Shown: positions 32,515 to 39,843 of the stretch, piece by piece
How the letters are laid out: each line of letters opens with the position of its first letter
Numbering within the stretch: position 1 is the stretch's first letter
NCBI GenBank assembly: GCA_020444165.1
Contig: JAHLLK010000049.1
Location: forward strand, 1-43,708
Origin: Deltaproteobacteria bacterium
GTDB lineage: Bacteria > Desulfobacterota > Desulfarculia > Desulfarculales > Desulfarculaceae
DNA length: 43,708 nt
Direction of reading: 5' to 3'
The notes under the pieces: generated by a model
Databases searched by the model: none
What the model saw: the letters and a program-made list of their open reading frames with translations, nothing else
What the model was told of the DNA's origin: nothing
Program-made: the position numbers and the translations under genes

Positions 32515-32856
32515 TTAGCCGATGGCCGGCGAGCCGGTTTCTCCGGTACGAATCCGGAGCGCTTCCTCAACCGGCAGCACGAAAAGGACTCCGTCGCCGA
32601 TATCCCCCGTGCGCGCGCCCTTGATGATGGCTGCCTTGGCAGGCTCCACAAAGGCGTCGTTGACCCCGATTTCCAGACGAACCTTCTTGATCAGGTTAAC
32701 TTCGACCTCGACCCCGCGGTAAGTCTCGGAGAAGCCCTTCTGGCGTCCGGACCCCACCACGTTGGTGACGGTCATGTTGAAGACCTTGGCTTCGTACAGG
32801 GCCATCTTTACGTCGGTCAGCTTTTCGGGCTTGACGTAGGCGATTATAAGCTTCAT
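32515..32856 (-). CDS. PII family nitrogen regulatory protein (GlnK/GlnB)
   Basis: PII proteins bind ATP/ADP and 2-oxoglutarate and control Amt channels and nitrogen enzymes. The 113 residues carry [20 protein letters not shown], the T-loop [19 protein letters not shown], and the C-terminal [25 protein letters not shown]. Aligned to E. coli PII, residue 51, the uridylylated Tyr, is Val (YRGVEV), so the classical modification cannot occur. The gene sits 24 nt downstream of amt, the typical amt-glnK pairing, so GlnK-type channel control is likely. Confidence 0.95.
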   Translation of the reverse strand: MKLIIAYVKPEKLTDVKMALYEAKVFNMTVTNVVGSGRQKGFSETYRGVEVEVNLIKKVRLEIGVNDAFVEPAKAAIIKGARTGDIGDGVLFVLPVEEALRIRTGETGSPAIG

Positions 32857-32880
32857 GAGAATCTTCTCCCTTCTACCTGG

Positions 32881-34230
32881 CTACCGGCTGGTGAACACCG
32901 GGAAGTCGGCGTAGGCTTCGAGGCCGTGCTCCTCGATGTCAAGGCCCCGGATCTCTTCCTCGCGGCTCACCCGGATGCCGATGGTCACCTTGCACAGGTA
33001 TAGCACCACGCAAGTGCAGATCAAGCTGAACAAGGCTATGGACACGCCGCCCAGGATCTGGATGCCGAGCTGGGTGAAGCCCCCGCCCCACAGCAGGCCG
33101 TCGTTGGCCAGGCCCAGGGCCTTCTGGCCCCAGATGCCCACCGCGAAGGTGCCGTACACTCCGCAGACCCCGTGCACGCTCACCGCGCCCACCGGGTCGT
33201 CCACCCCGATGCGGTCGAAGAACATGACCGAGAGCACCACCAGCACGCCGGCAATGGCGCCGATGACTATGGAGGCCAGAGGGCTGACCACCGCGCAGGG
33301 GGCGGTGATGCCCACCAGGCCGGCCAAGGCGCCGTTCATGCACATGGTGAGGTCAGGCTTGCCAAAGAGCATCCAGGCGGTGAACATGCCGGTCAGCGCG
33401 CCGGCCGCGGCCGCCATGTTGGTGTTGAGGGTGATCAAGCTGATGGCCTCGGCGTTGGAGATGCCCGCCGCCGCCAGCTGGGAACCGGGGTTGAACCCGA
33501 ACCAGCCGAACCACAGGATGAACACGCCCGCCGCCGCGAAGGGGATGTTGTGACCGGCCAGCACCTTGGGCTTGCCGTCGGGTCCGTACTTGCCGATGCG
33601 GGGCCCCAGGAGGATGGCGCCAGCCAGGCCGGCCCAGCCGCCGGTGCTGTGCACGATGGAGGAGCCGGCGAAATCGAAGAAGCCCATCTGGGAGAGCCAG
33701 CCGCCGCCCCACTGCCACTTGCCGATGACGGGGTAGATGAAGCTGCACATGGCCACGACCATGATCATGTAAGAGGTGAACTTGGTCCGTTCGGCCATGG
33801 CGCCCGAGACGATGGTGGCCGCTGCGCCGGCGAACACCGCCTGGAACCACCAGGAGGCCCAAACCGGCACGTTGGAGGCCTTGAGACCGTCCAGGGCGAA
33901 GCCGGTGAGCCCGATGAAGCCGTTGCCGTCACCGTACATGAAGGCGTAGCCCACCAGGAAGTAGCACACCGAACCGATGCAGAAGTCCATGAAGTTCTTG
34001 GACATGATGTTGACGGCGTTCTTGGCCCTGGTGAGGCCGGCCTCCAGCATGCCGAAGCCCGGCTGCATCAAGAACACGAACGCGGAGGTGATCAGAAGCC
34101 ACATGGTGTCGATGGAATAGGTGTTGCCCTTGGTGGCCTCGCTGACCGCCTCTTCGGCCCAAGCGCTGGAAGCCAGGATGGCCCCCAGGCCGAGAAGCGT
34201 TGTCAACATGCCCGCTACACGCTTCTTCAT
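32881..34230 (-). CDS. amt: Ammonium transporter
   Basis: Amt/AmtB channels move ammonium across the inner membrane and are blocked by GlnK. The 449 residues start with a hydrophobic leader (MKKRVAGMLTTLLGLGAILASSAWA). About eleven membrane helices follow, with FLMQPGFGMLEAGLTRAKNAVN. The twin pore histidines are in SSIVHSTGGWAGLAGA and VSVHGVCGVYGTFAVG. The C-terminal EEIRGLDIEEHGLEAYADFP is the conserved regulatory tail. It follows an outer-membrane protein gene and precedes PII in one nitrogen-related run. Confidence 0.97.
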   Translation of the reverse strand: MKKRVAGMLTTLLGLGAILASSAWAEEAVSEATKGNTYSIDTMWLLITSAFVFLMQPGFGMLEAGLTRAKNAVNIMSKNFMDFCIGSVCYFLVGYAFMYGDGNGFIGLTGFALDGLKASNVPVWASWWFQAVFAGAAATIVSGAMAERTKFTSYMIMVVAMCSFIYPVIGKWQWGGGWLSQMGFFDFAGSSIVHSTGGWAGLAGAILLGPRIGKYGPDGKPKVLAGHNIPFAAAGVFILWFGWFGFNPGSQLAAAGISNAEAISLITLNTNMAAAAGALTGMFTAWMLFGKPDLTMCMNGALAGLVGITAPCAVVSPLASIVIGAIAGVLVVLSVMFFDRIGVDDPVGAVSVHGVCGVYGTFAVGIWGQKALGLANDGLLWGGGFTQLGIQILGGVSIALFSLICTCVVLYLCKVTIGIRVSREEEIRGLDIEEHGLEAYADFPVFTSR

Positions 34231-34259
34231 GGTGGAAAACTCCTTTCTCTGGGTAGGGG

Positions 34260-34295
34260 GGGCCCGGCCACCGGTGGTGGGCGGCGGCCGGGCCC
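34260..34295. other. Hairpin between the outer-membrane protein gene and amt
   Basis: GGGCCCGGCC (34260-34269) / GGCCGGGCCC (34286-34295) is a perfect 10-bp stem. No T-tract follows on the minus strand, so it looks like an attenuator or mRNA-stability element that could set the ratio of the two products. Confidence 0.55.
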
Positions 34296-34312
34296 ATTAT
34301 GTGATCAAGCGG

Positions 34313-35089
34313 TTAGAAAGACGCGGTGAAGGAAATCCCGAAGTACACGTTGTTGTCGTCCTGCACGGGATCCATGGAGTTGCGGATGTCCTCGTCCACC
34401 AGCATGCTCCAGTACACTCCGGGGGTGATGCTGAAGTGGTCGCCGATGCCCACGGGCAGGGACAGGCTGAGCAGCGCGTCCGCGAACCCGGCCTCGTCCA
34501 CGCCATAGTAGAAGACGTTGTGGTCCGAGTTGGAGTAGGCCATGGAGGCGCTGGCCGCCACGCCGAAGGTCAACAGGTCATTGGGCTTGAACAGGTCCAT
34601 GCCCCAATCCAGGGAGCCGATGAGGTAGAGGCCGTGAGCTTCCTGCACGTCCCAGTACAGCTTCAGGCTGGGGGTGACGATCCAGTTGTAGGCCACGGCG
34701 GCGTACAGCTCGGTGGTGCTGGCCACGCCGTTCGGGAACGAATAGTTGACCAGACCGGCCGACAACCCGAAGTCGGCGAGGTCATAGGTGTAGTCCAAGG
34801 TGATGTCGATCTCGTCGAACTCGTTCTTGCGGTCGTTCTCGTCGGTGAGCATGAAGTCGCCCCACACATTGACCGAGAACCCGGCCACCCCGGCGGTGAC
34901 CGAAGGCTGGGCTACCCAGTCATCCACCACCACGATGCCGCGCCACACATACTTGCTTGCGAAAGTCAGGTCGAACTCTGCGGTGGGGGTGAGATCCATG
35001 GCGTGAGCGGGCTTGACCGTCCCCACGGTCAAGGGCGCCACCAGCGCCAGAGCCAGAGCCAAAGTCGTAACCAGCTTGGTAACCTTCAT
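34313..35089 (-). CDS. Outer-membrane beta-barrel protein (TorF/Gcw_chp-like)
   Basis: The 258 residues begin with a Sec signal peptide (MKVTKLVTTLALALALVAPLTVG...AHA, cleavage near 33). The mature chain alternates hydrophobic/polar strands (EFDLTFASKYVWRGIVVVDD; DITLDYTYDLADFGLSAGLVNYSF) and ends in Phe (YFGISFTASF), as beta-barrel proteins do. The SKYVWRGI opening is the TorF/Gcw_chp family mark. Its function is unknown; members near amt in other anaerobes suggest a porin-like role in nitrogen uptake, but that is inference. ATG at 35089 with AAAGGA 9 nt upstream is preferred over TTG at 35095. Transcription likely comes from the sigma54 site at 35192-35207. Confidence 0.85.
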   Translation of the reverse strand: MKVTKLVTTLALALALVAPLTVGTVKPAHAMDLTPTAEFDLTFASKYVWRGIVVVDDWVAQPSVTAGVAGFSVNVWGDFMLTDENDRKNEFDEIDITLDYTYDLADFGLSAGLVNYSFPNGVASTTELYAAVAYNWIVTPSLKLYWDVQEAHGLYLIGSLDWGMDLFKPNDLLTFGVAASASMAYSNSDHNVFYYGVDEAGFADALLSLSLPVGIGDHFSITPGVYWSMLVDEDIRNSMDPVQDDNNVYFGISFTASF

Positions 35090-35114
35090 CTCCAATTTTC
35101 CTTTCGTGGTAACT

Positions 35115-35162
35115 CCGCCTCCCTGTGAGGCGGTGTTGTTATCTCCGCCTCCTCGAGAGGCG
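35115..35162. repeat. Two tandem hairpins in the leader of the outer-membrane protein gene
   Basis: CCGCCTC-cctgt-GAGGCGG (35115-35133) and CGCCTC-ctcga-GAGGCG (35146-35162) are related hairpins repeated at about 31-bp spacing. They sit between the sigma54 promoter and the ATG, so they would be in the 5' UTR. Confidence 0.7.
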
Positions 35163-35191
35163 ATGTTGGTTGACCTACGGCCTCTGTTTAT

Positions 35192-35207
35192 GGCAACAGC
35201 CGTGCCA
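35192..35207 (-). promoter_or_regulatory. Sigma54 promoter of the outer-membrane protein / amt / PII run
   Basis: On the minus strand TGGCACGGCTGTTGCC matches the sigma54 consensus (TGGCAC, 5-nt gap, TTGC) at every conserved base, with GG-N10-GC spacing. The start codon at 35089 is about 100 nt downstream. Confidence 0.88.
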
Positions 35208-35255
35208 TATCTTCAAAATTGGGAAATCAGGTTACAAGCTATTTGATTTGTTGGG

Positions 35256-35300
35256 ATAAAAAGGCGTCACCCCCGGAAGGCGTGGCCTCCGGGGGTGACG
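35256..35300 (-). terminator. Rho-independent terminator of the sigma54 activator gene
   Basis: On the minus strand CGTCACCCCCGGA (35300-35288) and TCCGGGGGTGACG (35277-35265) form a perfect 13-bp stem followed by CC and a T-run (35262-35258). It lies 37 nt after the activator's stop and separates it from the nitrogen run. Confidence 0.88.
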
Positions 35301-35336
35301 AGGTGGTTACAAACTTGTAGGATAATGGCGGTACGC

Positions 35337-36896
<1,560 letters not shown>

Positions 36897-37064
36897 GCGG
36901 CTGGTCCCATGGTTTGCATCACGTTTCCGATTCAAAGTTTGCAAAAGGTTCCCAAAAAAACCGGTAAAATCGCCGTTCCGGCGGCGGGGCGGGCTGCCTT
37001 GCCCACTCTGCCCAGAGAACTTACCAAAATGTAGAAAACCTGGCAATGCCTACCGGGATTTCAA
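36897..37064. other. Leader of the sigma54 activator gene
   Basis: About 170 bp upstream of the activator on the minus strand. It is open in the activator's frame for 50 codons but lacks a Shine-Dalgarno at its far end. No clear promoter motif was recognised. Confidence 0.4.
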
Positions 37065-37111
37065 AAAAAGAGGCCGAGGACACAGTACGGGATGCCTGGC
37101 GCCTCGGCCTC
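37065..37111 (-). terminator. Hairpin with T-tract between gltB-like and activator genes
   Basis: On the minus strand GAGGCCGAGG (37111-37102) pairs with CCTCGGCCTC (37079-37070) around a 22-nt loop and is followed by seven T residues (37069-37063). It is the second of two stacked terminators after the glutamate synthase operon. Confidence 0.8.
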
Positions 37112-37146
37112 AAAAAGCGGCGGACGGGCCGAAACCCGCCCGCCGC
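37112..37146 (-). terminator. Rho-independent terminator of the glutamate synthase operon
   Basis: On the minus strand GCGGCGGGCGGG (37146-37135) pairs with CCCGTCCGCCGC (37128-37117), one mismatch, loop TTTCGG, followed by TTTTT (37116-37112). It lies 40 nt after the gltB-like stop. Confidence 0.85.
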
Positions 37147-37185
37147 GTGTCAGGCTGAGTTAACCGCCCCGGCTGGCCGGGGAGC

Positions 37186-39840
37186 CTACTCGGGCAGAGC
37201 CTCCTGCTTGGCCAACACGGCCAGCTTCTTGGCTTTGACCTTGCGGTACACCTCGGCGGGTTTTTTCACCTGGCCATCCACGGTCAAGAGATCCCGCTCC
37301 ACCTGGATGCCGAACAAGGCTTCGTTGTTCTGGAGATAGGGCAGGATCAGGCTCCAGTCGTCGTCGGTCAGCTCCACGTATTCGCCGCCATTGAGCTGCT
37401 GGTCCACCAGTTCGCGGTGGGGGTCGCGCACGTAGATGGCGCCGCCCGAGGCCAGGGAGAACAGGTTGCTGCCCGGGTAGGGCGAAGCCTGGGGCGCCAC
37501 CCGGCCCTGGTCGTCAAAGGTGATCCCGTTCAGGATCACGAAGCCGCCGCCCGCCAGGGGATCGCCGGCCATGAAGGACTCGGCCAGGAAGTCCAGGCAG
37601 GTGCCGTTGATGATCACCCGGGGACGGCCCACCGCGTTGATCAGGGGGCGGCCCGCGGCGTTGCCCATGATGTAGACTTCGCCGCCCTTGGCGCCGTACA
37701 TGAAGGTCTGGCCCACGTCGCCATGCACCACCAGGCGGCCCTGCTTCATGATCTGGCCCAGCTGGTCCTGGGCGTTGCCGTGCACCGTGATGGTCAGCCC
37801 GTCGATGCCCGAAGCCAGGTAGTCGCCGGAGCTGCCATAGATGTCCAGCCGCACGTCCTCCGAGCTGGAGCCGTAGCCGCAGCCATGGAAGCGCTGGCCC
37901 TTGAGGCCATACACGATGAACTGGCGCCAGCCCAGCTTGTGGGCCGCCACTTGCAGGCGGGAGTCGCAATCATCGCCCTCGGGCTCGAAGTCCCGGGCAA
38001 AGACCACCAGCACCTCCTCGCCGGCCACGGGCGCCCGGAGATCGCCCCGGGAGTCCCAGTCCACCCGGGCGTAGCGCCGCCCGGACTCTTGGGCCAGGGC
38101 CGGCACCTGGTCCAGGATGCCGTCCAAGGTGGTGCGGACCATCTGGAGCACCTGGCTCCGCTTCAGCCCGCCGGTGTCGTAGTGCCGGTCGTTCAACAGG
38201 GTCAACAGCTCCAGGGCCCAGGCGGTGCCCGGGTCGTCCTGGGCGGCCCGGGCTTTCACCGCGTCCAGGAGCCAGGCCAGGTTGGCGAAGCTCCAGGCGA
38301 CGATGCCCGTGGCCGCTTGGGCAAAGACCTCGGGGGCCGAGCCCTGGGCCAGCACGGCGGCCAGCCCGGCCGGCTCGGCCGGCGTGAGGGAGGCGTCCAC
38401 CCGGTACTCCCCGGCCGGCACGGTGATGGGCGCCCCGAACTTGTCGGCGCAAGAGAGCTTGTAACCATCGCCATTTCCCTGGACCGTGAAGATGAAGGCC
38501 CCGCCGTCGGTGGCGCTGCCGCCCCGGGCGTTCCAGTAGCGGTCGCACACGTGCCGGAAGCGGGGATCCTCCTCGGACAGGGACAAGAGCGTGGCGTCGA
38601 TGGCCTGCTTCTCCGAGGCCACCAGGCCGATGGACACGTCGCCTTCCTGCAGGGCGAAGACCTGGGGCCGCAGCATGGAGGTGTCGGTGATGCCCAGAAG
38701 CTGGTAGGTGTCGGTGTCCGGCTGGCTGCGGCTGATGATGAAAAACCAGGGGCCGTCCGGCGAGCCGTGGATGTGCTGGGCCTGCAGGGCGCGGTAGATG
38801 TGCTGCTTCTCCGGGGACAGGCGGTCGAAGTCGAACTCCGTGGTGGGAGCCATGGACTCGATGACGTACTCCAGGGGATAGCGGTACACGCGGCTCCACA
38901 GGTCGAAGAGCTGGGCCGAGACCTCGGTGTCCGTGAGGAACTGGGTGGTGATGCCGTGCTGGCGGAGGTACTCGGACACGCTGTAGTAGTTGGCGAAGTC
39001 GCCGTTGTGCACCAGGGCCTCGTTCATGCCGATGAAGGGGTGGCTGCCGCCCGGATGCCAGACCCGGCCCTTGGTGGGGTAGCGCTGGTGGGCGATCCAC
39101 ATGTGGGCCTTGAAGTCGTCCATGCCGTAATACTGCACCACGTGCTCGGCGTAGCCCACGATCTTCAGGATGATGAGGTTGCGGGCGTGGCTAAGCACAA
39201 AAGCCTGCTTGTCGCCCATGGAGGTGTAGAAGTGCTTGTTCAGGCGGGCCGAGTTCGTGTGCATGAACTCGTCCTCCACCGCCCGGCGGTCCAACCCGGT
39301 CAGGTTTTCCTCTTGGGCGAAGCGGTCCAGCACCTCATCCTTGACCCGCACGAAGTAGCGCACCACGTCCGGGGGCTGCACTTCCAGGCCCAGGTCGCGC
39401 CAGTCCATGGCCGGGGTGATCGCGGCCTTGTGGTCGATCTTCAGGTAGGGGGTGAGGCAGGTCTTCTCCACCTCATTGAGGGCCGCCGGGTCCAACAGGG
39501 CCACCTGGAGGATGTAGTCGTCCCTCAAAGTGGCGGCGTCCACCCCCAGCTGCTCGGGCAAGAGGCAGGCCGCGGCGATGCCGCCGCCCTTGCCGTTGCC
39601 GCGGTTGTGCATCTGGATGGAGGGCTCGAAGATGTGCCGGCCGCGCACCGGCACCGAGGCCGCGAAGCCCACCACCCCGCAGCCGCCTTCCTCGGCGGCC
39701 TTGGCGGGGGGGATGGGCGGAGCCCCGGCCGCCAGGCGCAGCCGGTGGTCCAGGATGCGGCGGGTGAAGCCGTCCGCGCCCTGGGGATGCTGGGACATAT
39801 TATCTAACCTGGCCAATTTGCCGGTCCTCCCGTCTGTCAT
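37186..39840 (-). CDS. Glutamate synthase amidotransferase plus GXGXG-domain protein
   Basis: This 884-residue protein joins a class II glutamine amidotransferase with a GXGXG (alpha-subunit C-terminal) domain, but lacks the FMN-barrel that sits between them in GltB. The N-terminal nucleophile Cys54 is in EGGCGVVGFAA. The glutaminase fold shows WIAHQRYPTKGRVWHPGGSHPFIGMNEALVHNGDF. The C-terminal part (about 620-830) carries repeated GXGXG-type turns: GYGSSSEDVRLDIYGSSGDYL, TVHGNAQDQLG, VHGDVGQTFMYGAKGG, and YIMGNAAGRPLIN. Cys54 would need propeptide removal. ATG at 39840 is 3 nt after the upstream gene's stop; ATG at 39798 (MSQHPQ) is an alternative. It presumably supplies ammonia to the FMN protein upstream. 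Confidence 0.9.
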   Translation of the reverse strand: MTDGRTGKLARLDNMSQHPQGADGFTRRILDHRLRLAAGAPPIPPAKAAEEGGCGVVGFAASVPVRGRHIFEPSIQMHNRGNGKGGGIAAACLLPEQLGVDAATLRDDYILQVALLDPAALNEVEKTCLTPYLKIDHKAAITPAMDWRDLGLEVQPPDVVRYFVRVKDEVLDRFAQEENLTGLDRRAVEDEFMHTNSARLNKHFYTSMGDKQAFVLSHARNLIILKIVGYAEHVVQYYGMDDFKAHMWIAHQRYPTKGRVWHPGGSHPFIGMNEALVHNGDFANYYSVSEYLRQHGITTQFLTDTEVSAQLFDLWSRVYRYPLEYVIESMAPTTEFDFDRLSPEKQHIYRALQAQHIHGSPDGPWFFIISRSQPDTDTYQLLGITDTSMLRPQVFALQEGDVSIGLVASEKQAIDATLLSLSEEDPRFRHVCDRYWNARGGSATDGGAFIFTVQGNGDGYKLSCADKFGAPITVPAGEYRVDASLTPAEPAGLAAVLAQGSAPEVFAQAATGIVAWSFANLAWLLDAVKARAAQDDPGTAWALELLTLLNDRHYDTGGLKRSQVLQMVRTTLDGILDQVPALAQESGRRYARVDWDSRGDLRAPVAGEEVLVVFARDFEPEGDDCDSRLQVAAHKLGWRQFIVYGLKGQRFHGCGYGSSSEDVRLDIYGSSGDYLASGIDGLTITVHGNAQDQLGQIMKQGRLVVHGDVGQTFMYGAKGGEVYIMGNAAGRPLINAVGRPRVIINGTCLDFLAESFMAGDPLAGGGFVILNGITFDDQGRVAPQASPYPGSNLFSLASGGAIYVRDPHRELVDQQLNGGEYVELTDDDWSLILPYLQNNEALFGIQVERDLLTVDGQVKKPAEVYRKVKAKKLAVLAKQEALPE

Positions 39841-39843
39841 CGC

